Shown: one piece after another, positions 53,360-62,370 of the stretch
Layout: each line of letters opens with the position of its first letter
Position numbering within the stretch: position 1 is the stretch's first letter
Position numbers and translations under genes: made by a program
Notes under the pieces: generated by a model
The model's input: the letters and a program-made list of their open reading frames with translations, nothing else
Database searches by the model: none
What the model was told of the DNA's origin: nothing
Assembly (NCBI RefSeq): GCF_031453995.1
Contig: NZ_JAVDPZ010000003.1
Span: 1-64,000 of the forward strand
Source of the DNA: Nitrobacter vulgaris
GTDB taxonomy: Bacteria; Pseudomonadota; Alphaproteobacteria; Rhizobiales; Xanthobacteraceae
Direction of reading: 5' to 3'
Length of the DNA stretch: 64,000 nucleotides

Positions 53360-53820
53360 CCGACCGCGGCGGGAAGCGGATCACGCGACCAGACGGCCCA
53401 CGTCTTCCTGCCGGATCGCAGAACATGATGCAGGCAGTCTTCGGCGTTAGGCAGGAGCGGACGACACTCCACCGGAATAACCACATTCGCTGCCGTAGTC
53501 CGATCCCGACATCGTCCGATCCTGACATTGCATTTCGTTTAAGCGAGCCTTGCCTTCTTACGAATGTCAGAATCGAAGGACCGCTAGTAATGCACGTCGC
53601 CCGTGGAGTTTGAATCGATATCGCGTCCAAGACGCGCGGCTCGCGGGGCGCGAATGTCAATTTCCCTCCCACCAAAGCGTCCCTTTTAATGGGATCTGAA
53701 GCGATATCCCCGTTTTCGATTTGACGTGTTTCCCCATGCCAACCATATGCACTTCGTAAAACGCTCCAGCAAAGGATTGACGATAACGTGATCTCTCAGA
53801 CAAATCGCCGGAGATGCGCC
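53360..53820. other. 461-base intergenic region before the M16 genes
   Basis: Apart from the repeat at 53717-53766 I find no gene, RNA or terminator. A minus-strand open frame (53331-53675) has no protein character. Confidence 0.5.
53717..53766 (+). repeat. Decayed palindromic intergenic repeat
   Basis: GATTTGACGTGTTTCCCCAT, then CCAACCATATGCACTTCGTA and AAACGCTCC, aligns with the 34931-34992 copy but with many changes. It precedes the first M16 gene. Confidence 0.5.
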
Positions 53821-55215
53821 ATGATGGCAGCGCGACGAGCGGCCATCCCCGCTTTCGCGGCACTGGCGGTGTGCCTTGCGGTCCTTCTGGCCGTGCCGGC
53901 AGCAATGGCGCAGACCGTCACCTCCCAACCTCCCGTCACGTTTACCCTGGCCAACGGGCTCGCGGTCGTCATCATTCCCGATCACCGGACGCCGGTGGTC
54001 ACTCAGATGATCTGGTACAAGGTCGGGTCGGCGGACGAAACGCCCGGTAAATCCGGACTCGCACATTTCCTCGAGCATCTGATGTTCAAGGGCACCGCCA
54101 AGCATCCCACCGGCGAGTTTTCCCAGACCGTGCTGCGCGTTGGCGGCGAGGAGAATGCCTTCACCAACTTCGATTACACCGGCTACTATCAGCGCGTAAC
54201 CCGCGATCAACTCGCGACCATGATGGCGTTCGAGGCCGACCGCATGACCGGCCTGGTGCTGAAGGATGAAAACGTGCTGCCTGAGCGCGACGTCGTGCTC
54301 GAGGAATACAACATGCGCGTCGCCAACAATCCGGACGCGCGGCTCACCGAACAGATCATGGCCGCGCTGTATCTCAACCATCCATATGGCCGCCCCGTGA
54401 TCGGCTGGCGTCATGAAATCGAGAAGCTCACCCGCGAGGATGCGCTTGCCTTCTACAAACGATTTTACGCCCCGAACAATGCAACGCTGGTGATCGCGGG
54501 CGACGTGGACGCGCAGAAGATTCGTCCTGAAATCGAAAAGACGTTTGGCCATGTGCCGCCGCAGCCCGCTATTCCGAGCGCTCGTATCCGCCCGCAGGAG
54601 CCGCTGCCGGTCGCGCCGCGGACGGTCACGCTTGCGGACACTCGCGTCGAGCAGCCGATGCTGCGGCGGTATTACCTCGTGCCCTCCGTAACCACCGCTG
54701 CGGCGGGAGAAAGTCCCGCGCTGGATGTGCTTGCGCAATTGATCGGCGACGGCAGCAACGCCTATCTCTACCGCGCGCTCGTTGTCGACAAACAGCTGGC
54801 CGTCGCCACCAACGCGACCTACCAGGGCACCGCGCTCGATCCGGGTCAGTTCTCGATCGCGGTGGCGCCGAAACCGGGCACCGGTTTTGCTGAGGTCGAG
54901 CAGGCCATCGATGCCGTGATCGCAAATCTCATCAAAAACCCGATCCCCGCGGAGGACCTCGAGCGCGTCAAGACTCAGTTGATCGCGCAGGCCGTCTACG
55001 CTCAGGACAGTCAAACGACACTGGCACGCTGGTACGGCACGGGCATAACCGTCGGATTGAGCGTCGACGAGATCAGGAACTGGCCGGACCGCATCCGTGC
55101 GGTGACCGCCGCGCAGGTTCGGGACGTCGCGCAGAAGTGGCTGGTAAAAACGCGCTCGGTCACCGGGTACCTCATCAAGGACTCGACGCCGGCGCACGAG
55201 GAGAAGCGATCGTGA
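53821..55215 (+). CDS. M16-family zinc peptidase (catalytic partner)
   Basis: The protein has 464 residues. A signal peptide (FAALAVCLAVLLAVPAAMAQ) exports it. The inverted zinc motif HFLEHLMFKGT contains the two His and the Glu, and a later glutamate lies in the EEYNMRVANNP region, so it should be an active metallopeptidase. The C-terminal half repeats the M16 fold. The ATG at 53821 follows a GGAG site 7 bases upstream; a GTG at 53788 is an alternative. It overlaps the next M16 gene by 4 bases, and the two probably form a heterodimer. Confidence 0.93.
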   Translation: MMAARRAAIPAFAALAVCLAVLLAVPAAMAQTVTSQPPVTFTLANGLAVVIIPDHRTPVVTQMIWYKVGSADETPGKSGLAHFLEHLMFKGTAKHPTGEFSQTVLRVGGEENAFTNFDYTGYYQRVTRDQLATMMAFEADRMTGLVLKDENVLPERDVVLEEYNMRVANNPDARLTEQIMAALYLNHPYGRPVIGWRHEIEKLTREDALAFYKRFYAPNNATLVIAGDVDAQKIRPEIEKTFGHVPPQPAIPSARIRPQEPLPVAPRTVTLADTRVEQPMLRRYYLVPSVTTAAAGESPALDVLAQLIGDGSNAYLYRALVVDKQLAVATNATYQGTALDPGQFSIAVAPKPGTGFAEVEQAIDAVIANLIKNPIPAEDLERVKTQLIAQAVYAQDSQTTLARWYGTGITVGLSVDEIRNWPDRIRAVTAAQVRDVAQKWLVKTRSVTGYLIKDSTPAHEEKRS

Positions 55216-56606
55216 GACGCCCCCGGACAAGAGCGGGGCGCAGCCTGCTCGTCACCGTATGTTTCGCATTGATCTGTTTTGCTGCTGGTCCCTCGTTCGC
55301 CGGGACGAAAATCCAGCATCTGGTGACGCCGGGAGGTATCGAGGCCTGGTTCGTTCAGGACGCCACCGTACCTCTGGTGGCAATGGAATATGCGTTCTCT
55401 GGCGGCTCGGCGCAGGACCCGCCCGACAAGCCGGGCGTCGGCCACATGGTTGCCAGCCTGCTCGACGAGGGCGCCGGGGATCTCCCCTCCAAGACCTTTC
55501 GTGAACAGCTCGATCGCCGCGCCATCGAGCTCAGCTTTACGATCCAGCGCGATGAGCTCCGCGGCTCATTGCGAATGCTCAAGGAACACAGTGGCGAAGC
55601 ATTTGGCCTGCTGCGGCTCGCTTTAACCTCGCCGCGCTTTGACGCTGATGACGTCGAGCGCATCGGCGCGCAGGTTCTGTCCCACCTGCGCCACAACTCA
55701 ACCAATCCGAATGCACTTGCCGGCCTCAACTTTTCCAAGCTCGCATTCGGCGGTCATCCCTACGGTCATCCCTCGCACGGTACGCTCGAAAGCATTCCAA
55801 CGATCAAGACCGACGATCTCAGAAATTACGTGCGGCGGGTGCTGGCGAGAGACAAGTTGAAGATCGCGGTGGTGGGCGACATCGAGCCGGCGACTCTTGC
55901 AAAGATGCTGGATCAAACTTTCGGAGGTCTACCGGCGAAGGGCGATCTCACACCCGTTCCTGACATCCTCGCCGCGAAGCCGCCGCAAAGTGCATTCGTT
56001 CCGCTCGACGTACCGCAAACCGTGGTCATGTTCGGAGGCCCCGGCGTCAAGCGTCACGACCCCGATTTCATGGCAGCCTACATTGATAACCACATTCTCG
56101 GCGGCGGCTCGCTGTCGTCGCGGCTGTATCGTGAGGTGCGCGAAAAGCGCGGCCTCGCCTATTCCATCTCGGAATCTCTTTTGTGGATGGACCATTCGGC
56201 GCTGTTCGCGGGCACCACCGGAACCCGCGCGGACCGCGCCGGCGAGAGCATCGAGGCCGTTAATAAGGAAATCCAGCGCTTTGCCGACAACGGACCGACG
56301 CCGAAGGAGCTCGACGAAGCCAAATCCTATCTGAAAGGATCGCAGATGCTGGAGCTCGATACCTCTTCGAAGCTCGCTACAGGTCTGTTGCAATATCAGA
56401 CGGATAATCTGCCGATCGACTACATTGAGAAGCGCAATTCCATCGTCGATGCCGTCACCCTCGACCAGGCGAGAGCAGTCGCGAAGAGGCTGTGGGGACA
56501 GGGGCTTCTCACCGTGATCGTGGGACGCTCACCTCAGACGGAAGCGCAACCCGCAGCGGCGCAGCCGACTGCAGCTCAGCCCGCGCCTCAACCTGCCGCG
56601 CATTGA
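55212..56606 (+). CDS. M16-family protein lacking the zinc motif (non-catalytic partner)
   Basis: The protein has 464 residues with a signal peptide (SLLVTVCFALICFAAGPSFA). The place of the zinc motif reads GVGHMVASLLDEGAGD, so HxxEH is lost. The segment GGGSLSSRLYREVREKRGLA, with the Arg/Tyr pair of the partner subunit, is kept. In two-subunit M16B peptidases one chain holds zinc and the other supplies this region. The start is a GTG at 55212 overlapping the upstream stop. The tail is Ala/Pro/Gln-rich. Confidence 0.92.
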   Translation: MRRPRTRAGRSLLVTVCFALICFAAGPSFAGTKIQHLVTPGGIEAWFVQDATVPLVAMEYAFSGGSAQDPPDKPGVGHMVASLLDEGAGDLPSKTFREQLDRRAIELSFTIQRDELRGSLRMLKEHSGEAFGLLRLALTSPRFDADDVERIGAQVLSHLRHNSTNPNALAGLNFSKLAFGGHPYGHPSHGTLESIPTIKTDDLRNYVRRVLARDKLKIAVVGDIEPATLAKMLDQTFGGLPAKGDLTPVPDILAAKPPQSAFVPLDVPQTVVMFGGPGVKRHDPDFMAAYIDNHILGGGSLSSRLYREVREKRGLAYSISESLLWMDHSALFAGTTGTRADRAGESIEAVNKEIQRFADNGPTPKELDEAKSYLKGSQMLELDTSSKLATGLLQYQTDNLPIDYIEKRNSIVDAVTLDQARAVAKRLWGQGLLTVIVGRSPQTEAQPAAAQPTAAQPAPQPAAH

Positions 56607-56685
56607 CGGCGCAGGCAGGCAACAAACGAGGTATGGTGCCGCTGCCTGATTCCTGCCGTCGGACAGGCGAATCCAGGTGAGTGCC

Positions 56686-57105
56686 ATGCTGCGGATCACC
56701 CGCAATATCGCCATCGACGAAAACGACGTTGAGATCAGCTTCATTCGCGCTTCTGGCCCTGGCGGCCAAAACGTCAACAAGCTCTCGACTGCGGCGCAGT
56801 TGCGCTACGACACTCGCCGCTTGGCGCTCGCCCCCGACATCGCCGCGCGGCTCGTCCGGCTCGCCGGGCAGCGTCTGACCAAGGATGGCGTGATCGTGAT
56901 CCATGCCCAGCGCTTTCGGACCCAGGAGCGAAACCGCGCGGACGCCACCGACCGCCTGATCGAATTGCTGCGCGAGGCTGCGATTCGGCCGACCCCGCGC
57001 CGCGCTACCAAGCCAACTCTCGGCTCGAAGCAACGCCGGCTTGAGAGCAAGAAGCGCCGCGGCGATGTAAAGGCGAGACGTGGACGGACGTCTTCCGAGG
57101 ACTAA
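56686..57105 (+). CDS. arfB: Ribosome-rescue peptidyl-tRNA hydrolase ArfB
   Basis: ArfB (YaeJ) frees stalled ribosomes without tmRNA. The protein has 139 residues. The GGQ motif is at residues 26-28 in SGPGGQNVNK, and a basic C-terminal tail (KKRRGDVKARRGR) that enters the empty mRNA channel is present. The ATG at 56686 is preferred to a GTG at 56677 because an AGGTGAG site lies 6 bases upstream. It precedes mutL on the same strand after 175 bases. Confidence 0.94.
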   Translation: MLRITRNIAIDENDVEISFIRASGPGGQNVNKLSTAAQLRYDTRRLALAPDIAARLVRLAGQRLTKDGVIVIHAQRFRTQERNRADATDRLIELLREAAIRPTPRRATKPTLGSKQRRLESKKRRGDVKARRGRTSSED

Positions 57106-57280
57106 TCTCGCGCGGACGTGCCGCCGATCCCATGCGGCGAGAAGCGGAGTATCGCGCGTTGCACGCGACCGCCGCGCTCCGAACGCAGACCCTCAATCAA
57201 CCCGGGACATCCGGATTTGCCCCCATGCAATCGGCGCGGCGAACGCCTAAACTCGCTCGCAGCCAGAACCGAGCCGCACC

Positions 57281-59092
57281 ATGCCCGTCCGCCAGCTTCC
57301 CGAGACTGTCGTCAACCGCATCGCCGCAGGCGAAGTGGTCGAGCGTCCGGCCAGCGTCGTCAAGGAGTTGGTTGAGAACGCGATTGACGCCGGCGCGGCC
57401 CGCATCGACGTCTTCACCGACGGCGGCGGGAAGCGACGGATCGGCGTCACCGACGACGGCGCTGGCATGGCGAAGGGCGACCTCGCGCTGGCGGTCAATC
57501 GCCATGCCACCTCGAAACTGGAAGACGAGGATTTGCTGCGCATCCATACGCTGGGCTTTCGTGGCGAGGCGCTGCCGTCAATCGGAGCGGTAGCCAGGCT
57601 CTGCATCACCACACGCGACGCCCGCGAGCCGCATGCGTGGTCGCTCACCGTCGAAGGTGGACGAAAATCCGCGATCACGCCGGCCGCACTGACACGAGGC
57701 ACGCGCGTTGAAGTCGCCGATCTCTTTTATGCCACACCCGCGCGGCTGAAATTCCTCAAGACCGATCGGACGGAAGCCGAGGCGATCCGCGAGGTGGTGC
57801 GGCGGCTGGCAATGGCGCGGCCTGATATCGGTTTTACCCTCGCAGGCGAAGGGCGTGCGCCAGCGACCTGGACGGCCGCGCTGCCGGGAGCGGCGGGACG
57901 GTTGACGCGACTGGGCGACATTCTCGGCGGAGACTTCCGTTCCGCTGCCATCGCGGTGCGCGCCGAACGCGAGCGCGTAATCGTCGAGGGGTTCGCTGCC
58001 GCGCCGTCGCTGACCCGCGCGAATGCGCTCGGCCAATATCTGTTCGTCAACGGCCGTCCGGTGCGTGACAAGCTGATTCTGGGCGCGGTGCGCGCGGCCT
58101 ATTCCGATTACCTGCCGCGCGACCGTCATCCGGTGGTGGCGTTGTTCGTCACAACAGACCCGCAAGAGGTCGACGCCAATGTCCATCCCGCGAAGACGGA
58201 AGTAAGATTCCGAAATGCAGGACTGGTGCGCGCGCTGATCGTGCATGCGCTAAAGGAAGGTCTGGCGCGCGAAGGACGGCGCACGGCCGCGAACAGCGAC
58301 GGCGCGGTGCTCACGGCTTTTCGTCCCGCGACGTCCCCGCGCCCTGCCGATTGGGATTGGCGACAATCGCCTGCCTCGCCTGCCGGGGGGCGGCCATGGA
58401 TGGGCGGACCGCCTGCGACCGCCTTCGCCGAGGCTGGCCAAACCGCGTTTGACGTGGGCGCGCCCAGCGCGGACGTGCGCTTTGACGCTCATCTTCCGAT
58501 GGATCTGATCGATCGGCCGCTCGGCGCGGCGCGCACCCAGATTCACGAAACTTATATCGTGTCGCAAACCCGCGACGGCCTGATCGTCGTGGACCAGCAT
58601 GCCGCGCACGAACGCATCGTTTACGAGCGGCTGAAGGCAGCGCTGGAGCGGGACGGCGTGCAACGGCAGATCCTTCTCATTCCCGACATCATCGAACTGG
58701 ATGAGGCGACCGTCGAAAAGCTTACCGACCGTGCAACTGAGCTGAAAAAATTCGGGCTCGCCATCGAGTCCTTCGGACCCGGCGCGGTTGCCGTGCGCGA
58801 GACGCCGTCGCTGCTCGGCAAGACTAATGCGGCCGCGTTGCTGCGCGACCTCGCCGAACACATGGCGGAATGGGATGAGACGCTTCCACTTGAACGGCGG
58901 CTGATGCATGTCGCGGCCACGATGGCCTGTCACGGTTCGGTGCGCGCTGGACGAATCCTCAAGCCGGAAGAAATGAACGCGCTGCTGCGCGAGATGGAGG
59001 CCACGCCAAATTCAGGTCAGTGCAACCACGGCCGCCCGACCTATGTGGAGCTGAAGCTCGCCGATATCGAGAAGCTTTTCGGGCGGCGATAA
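57281..59092 (+). CDS. mutL: DNA mismatch repair protein MutL
   Basis: This 603-residue GHKL ATPase coordinates mismatch repair. N-terminal motifs are NRIAAGEVVERPASVVKEL, DDGAGM and TLGFRGEALPSIGAVA. After a linker of about 100 residues, the C-terminal domain carries VVDQHAAHERIVYERLK, which fits the DQHA-x2-E-x4-E endonuclease motif. The protein is therefore likely a nicking MutL, as expected in bacteria without MutH. Confidence 0.97.
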   Translation: MPVRQLPETVVNRIAAGEVVERPASVVKELVENAIDAGAARIDVFTDGGGKRRIGVTDDGAGMAKGDLALAVNRHATSKLEDEDLLRIHTLGFRGEALPSIGAVARLCITTRDAREPHAWSLTVEGGRKSAITPAALTRGTRVEVADLFYATPARLKFLKTDRTEAEAIREVVRRLAMARPDIGFTLAGEGRAPATWTAALPGAAGRLTRLGDILGGDFRSAAIAVRAERERVIVEGFAAAPSLTRANALGQYLFVNGRPVRDKLILGAVRAAYSDYLPRDRHPVVALFVTTDPQEVDANVHPAKTEVRFRNAGLVRALIVHALKEGLAREGRRTAANSDGAVLTAFRPATSPRPADWDWRQSPASPAGGRPWMGGPPATAFAEAGQTAFDVGAPSADVRFDAHLPMDLIDRPLGAARTQIHETYIVSQTRDGLIVVDQHAAHERIVYERLKAALERDGVQRQILLIPDIIELDEATVEKLTDRATELKKFGLAIESFGPGAVAVRETPSLLGKTNAAALLRDLAEHMAEWDETLPLERRLMHVAATMACHGSVRAGRILKPEEMNALLREMEATPNSGQCNHGRPTYVELKLADIEKLFGRR

Positions 59093-59152
59093 GAACATAG
59101 CGATGCGGCGGGCGGACTGCGCACTCAACCAAGCCTGCGCTTCGGGCAACAG

Positions 59153-59707
59153 TCATGTGCTCCGCAGGAACACGAACTCGGTGTCGTCATAGGCGCGCCG
59201 CTCGAGTTGCTCAAATCCCTCTGGCGCGGCGAAGCCCGCGGCTTTGGCCTCCTCGACAACGAGCAGCGCCTTGTCGGTCAGCCAGCCACCATCGCGCAGC
59301 GAGGCGAGCGCCTTGTCGGCAAGCTGCATCCGGTACGGGGGATCGAGAAACACCAGCGAGAACGGTGTGAGGGGATGCGCAGGCCCGAGATTGGTCGCAT
59401 CGCGGCGATAGACCTTCGTCACGCCACCGAGCCCGAGCGCCTCGACGTTGTTGCGGAGCAGCGCGCGCGCCTCGGCGCCGTTATCAACGAACAGCGTGAA
59501 CTTCGCTCCTCGCGACGCCGCTTCGATGCCGAGCGCACCGGTGCCCGCAAACAGATCAAGCACGCGCGCATCCGCGACCGGATCGTCATAGGCATGAACG
59601 ATGATGTTAAACAGCGACTCGCGCAGCCGATCGGCCGTTGGCCGGATCTGTTGTGTTGATGGCGATGCGAGATTGCGGCCTTTCAGCCGCCCGCCGACGA
59701 CGCGCAT
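59153..59707 (-). CDS. rsmD: 16S rRNA guanine-966 N2-methyltransferase
   Basis: RsmD methylates G966 of 16S rRNA. The protein has 184 residues. It begins RVVGGRLKGRNLASPSTQQI and carries RPTADRLRESLFNII, the SAM-binding VLDLFAGTGALGIEAASRGA and the catalytic VFLDPPYRMQLADKAL. It lies 3 bases after the pseudouridine synthase gene, so both are in one operon. Confidence 0.95.
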   Translation of the reverse strand: MRVVGGRLKGRNLASPSTQQIRPTADRLRESLFNIIVHAYDDPVADARVLDLFAGTGALGIEAASRGAKFTLFVDNGAEARALLRNNVEALGLGGVTKVYRRDATNLGPAHPLTPFSLVFLDPPYRMQLADKALASLRDGGWLTDKALLVVEEAKAAGFAAPEGFEQLERRAYDDTEFVFLRST

Positions 59708-59710
59708 CGA

Positions 59711-61834
59711 TCAGTCCCGCGGCGTCAGATCGCGCTTGCCGTGATAGCCACGCTTCGGCCGGCGAGGCGGACCGTAGCCATTGGCCTCAGATTCGTTGCG
59801 CGCCCGCGCCTCATCGCTGCCGGTCCGCTGCACCACGACGCTGCGGCCCTTGCGATCCGCGATCACCGCGCGCTTGGTTCTTGCCTTGTTGTCTTTCTTG
59901 CTGCGCAACGGTGTACCGTCGCGGCCGAGCTTTGGTTCGGTGTCGGCTTCGGCGGCCACGCCTGCGAAATTCGCGTTGGCGAGCGCGGCAATCTTCTCAC
60001 CAAGCTGTTCACGCAGCACGCGGGTCTTGACCTCCTCGACCTCACCTTCCGCGATCTCGGCAAGCTGGAACGGCCCGTAGGAGATACGGATCAGTCGGTT
60101 CACTTCAAGCCCGAGATGCGCCATCACGTTGCGCACTTCACGATTCTTGCCCTCGCGGATCGCAAAGGTCAGCCACACGTTGGCGCCCTGATCGCGTTCC
60201 AGCGTGGCGTCGATCGAACCATACTTGACGCCGTCGACCTCGACGCCGTTTTTCAACTGATCGAGCTGAGCCTGCGTCACGTCACCATGGGCACGAACGC
60301 GATAGCGCCGCAGCCAGCCGGTGTCGGGCAGTTCCAACGCGCGCGCCAGGCCGCCGTCGTTAGTCAGCAGTAGCAGTCCTTCGGTGTTGAAATCGAGCCG
60401 GCCAACACTGATCAGACGCGGCAGACCTTCGGGCAGATTGTCGAATACGGTCGGCCGACCTTCGGGGTCGGCGTGGGTCGTCATCAGGCCACGCGGCTTG
60501 TGATACAGGAACAGCCGCGTGCGCTCGCGCTCCGGCAACGGCTGACCATCAACCGTGATAACATCGCGCGAGGTCACATCAAGCGCTGGCGAATTGATGA
60601 TGCGGCCGTTGACGGCGACGCGGCCTTGCGTGACCCATTCCTCGGCGTCGCGACGCGAGGCGAGGCCCACGCGCGAGATCACCTTGGCGATGCGCTCGCC
60701 GGTCTTCTTCGGCTTCGGCTCGGGCCGTGTGCCGCGCCGCTCGTCGTCAGGCTTGCGTTCGCGATAGGCGCCGCGTCCCCCGAACGCCGGACGTTTTGCG
60801 AAAACCTTGCTGTCGTCCTCATTGTCACGACGCGGGCGATCGTCGCGATCACTGCGACGGGGACGACCCTCGCCATCGTCGCGACGTGGCCGCTCCTGCC
60901 AGGCATTGCGGGCACCACGAGGACGGTCGCCGTCGGGACGATCCTGCCGCGGGCGATCGAAGCGAGGACGATCATCGGAGTGGCGATCATAACGCGGACG
61001 ATCGCCTTGAGGACGGTCAAACTTGCGAGGACCGCGATCGGCACCCGCAGCGCGCTCAGGGCGATCCTCGCGTGGTTTCGAAAATCGTGGACGCCCTGCG
61101 CCGCCGCGATCATCGCGCGGGCCGGCGTCGCGCTTCTGCCACGGCTTTTCGTCACCCCTGTCGCGGCCCTCACGGTCACCAAACTCTTTGCGCGGTCCAC
61201 GCGAGCCGCGGTCGGGTGTCCCGCGTGAAAACTTCTTGTCGCCGAAGGGGCGATCTCCGCGCGGCGTATACGGACGTTTCTCGCCGCCACCCTCGCGCGG
61301 CGGACGCGCGCTATAAGGCCGATCACCTTGCGGCCGCGCACGCTGCGGACGGTCGCCGTCTTTCCGAAAACCCTCGCCGCGTGGGGTGTAGGGACGCTTC
61401 TCGCCAAATTTCTTATCGGCAAAACGGCCTGCAGGACGTGTGTCGCCACTGTCACGCGCGCGATCGTCACGTTTGAAGGCTGAGCGCTCGCCGCGAGGTG
61501 AATCCCCGCGCGGCGTGTAGGAACGCTTCGCGCCGCCGTCGTCGCGATTGAACCGAGGCCGCGCGGTCTCACCATCCTCACGCTTGCCCGCGCCCGCATA
61601 CGGCTTCCTGGCATAGGGCTTCTTGCCAGAAGGCTTCGCGCCATCGGATTTGCCGGCATAGGGCCGCTTGTCACCTTCGCCTCTGTCGGACTTGCCAGCC
61701 AAGCCGCGCTTGGCGAGCTTCTTTTCCGGACCGCGCGCCACGCCGGATCGGCTCTTGGGCTTGTCCTTGCCGCCGGAGGGCCGATCACGCCGGCCGCGCG
61801 GGCGCGCATTGTCTTTATCGTTATCGCGGGGCAT
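59711..61834 (-). CDS. RluB/RsuA-type pseudouridine synthase with long disordered head
   Basis: The protein has 707 residues. About 379 N-terminal residues are almost all Arg, Lys, Asp, Gly, Pro and Ser, with repeated YTPRG motifs (RSYTPRGDS, KRPYTPRGEG, KRPYTPRGDR) and runs such as DRPRFDRPRQDRPDGDRPRG; this part is probably disordered and RNA-binding. From about residue 380 an S4 domain (RIAKVISRVGLASRRDAEEW) is followed by the RsuA-type catalytic domain, with the catalytic Asp near 481 in GRLDFNTEGLLLLTNDG. A basic tail closes the protein. It likely modifies 23S rRNA (RluB-like); the exact site is inferred. Confidence 0.93.
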   Translation of the reverse strand: MPRDNDKDNARPRGRRDRPSGGKDKPKSRSGVARGPEKKLAKRGLAGKSDRGEGDKRPYAGKSDGAKPSGKKPYARKPYAGAGKREDGETARPRFNRDDGGAKRSYTPRGDSPRGERSAFKRDDRARDSGDTRPAGRFADKKFGEKRPYTPRGEGFRKDGDRPQRARPQGDRPYSARPPREGGGEKRPYTPRGDRPFGDKKFSRGTPDRGSRGPRKEFGDREGRDRGDEKPWQKRDAGPRDDRGGAGRPRFSKPREDRPERAAGADRGPRKFDRPQGDRPRYDRHSDDRPRFDRPRQDRPDGDRPRGARNAWQERPRRDDGEGRPRRSDRDDRPRRDNEDDSKVFAKRPAFGGRGAYRERKPDDERRGTRPEPKPKKTGERIAKVISRVGLASRRDAEEWVTQGRVAVNGRIINSPALDVTSRDVITVDGQPLPERERTRLFLYHKPRGLMTTHADPEGRPTVFDNLPEGLPRLISVGRLDFNTEGLLLLTNDGGLARALELPDTGWLRRYRVRAHGDVTQAQLDQLKNGVEVDGVKYGSIDATLERDQGANVWLTFAIREGKNREVRNVMAHLGLEVNRLIRISYGPFQLAEIAEGEVEEVKTRVLREQLGEKIAALANANFAGVAAEADTEPKLGRDGTPLRSKKDNKARTKRAVIADRKGRSVVVQRTGSDEARARNESEANGYGPPRRPKRGYHGKRDLTPRD

Positions 61835-61910
61835 GAATGATCTCGCTACGGGCACAAGGTCCGACTGAGTGAGAGCGCCTCTTAACAGGGTTCGCGGCGG
61901 GATACGAGGC

Positions 61911-62357
61911 ATGACCGCACCATCTTTCATGGACATGGCGCTCGGAGCCGCCGAAAAGGCGGGCAAAGCAGGGGAAGTGCCGATCGGCTGCGTGATCGTG
62001 CGGGGAAATGAAGTCATTGCATCGGCAGGAAACCGCACCCTGATCGATCGCGACCCCACCGCCCATGCCGAAGTTCTGGCCCTCCGGGCCGCCGCGCGCA
62101 TTCTCGGCAGCGAACGACTGACGGACTGCGATCTCTATGTGACGCTGGAACCCTGCACGATGTGCGCGGCGGCGATCTCGTTCGCGCGGATTCGGCGGCT
62201 CTATTACGGCGCAGGAGACCCAAAAGGCGGCGCGGTGGAATCCGGCGTCCGATTCTTTGCCGCGCCGACCTGCCATCACCGCCCGGAGGTGTATCCGTCC
62301 GTCGGCGAAAACCAGGCGGCGGCGCTGCTGCGGGATTTTTTTAAGGCGCGGCGGTAA
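61911..62357 (+). CDS. tadA: tRNA adenosine-34 deaminase
   Basis: TadA converts A34 to inosine in tRNA-Arg(ACG). The protein has 148 residues. The zinc and catalytic motifs are PTAHAEVLALR and LEPCTMCAAA. GAGDPKGGAVESGVRFF is the conserved substrate loop. The ATG at 61911 was chosen from family length. It is divergent from the pseudouridine synthase with a 76-base promoter gap, a common alphaproteobacterial layout. Confidence 0.95.
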   Translation: MTAPSFMDMALGAAEKAGKAGEVPIGCVIVRGNEVIASAGNRTLIDRDPTAHAEVLALRAAARILGSERLTDCDLYVTLEPCTMCAAAISFARIRRLYYGAGDPKGGAVESGVRFFAAPTCHHRPEVYPSVGENQAAALLRDFFKARR

Positions 62358-62370
62358 CGATTCGCATCTA

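Noticed and set aside
53686..55230. 514-codon open frame on the minus strand across the first M16 gene
   Set aside because: It is antisense to a gene with clear catalytic motifs, and its product is Arg/His-rich without domain character.
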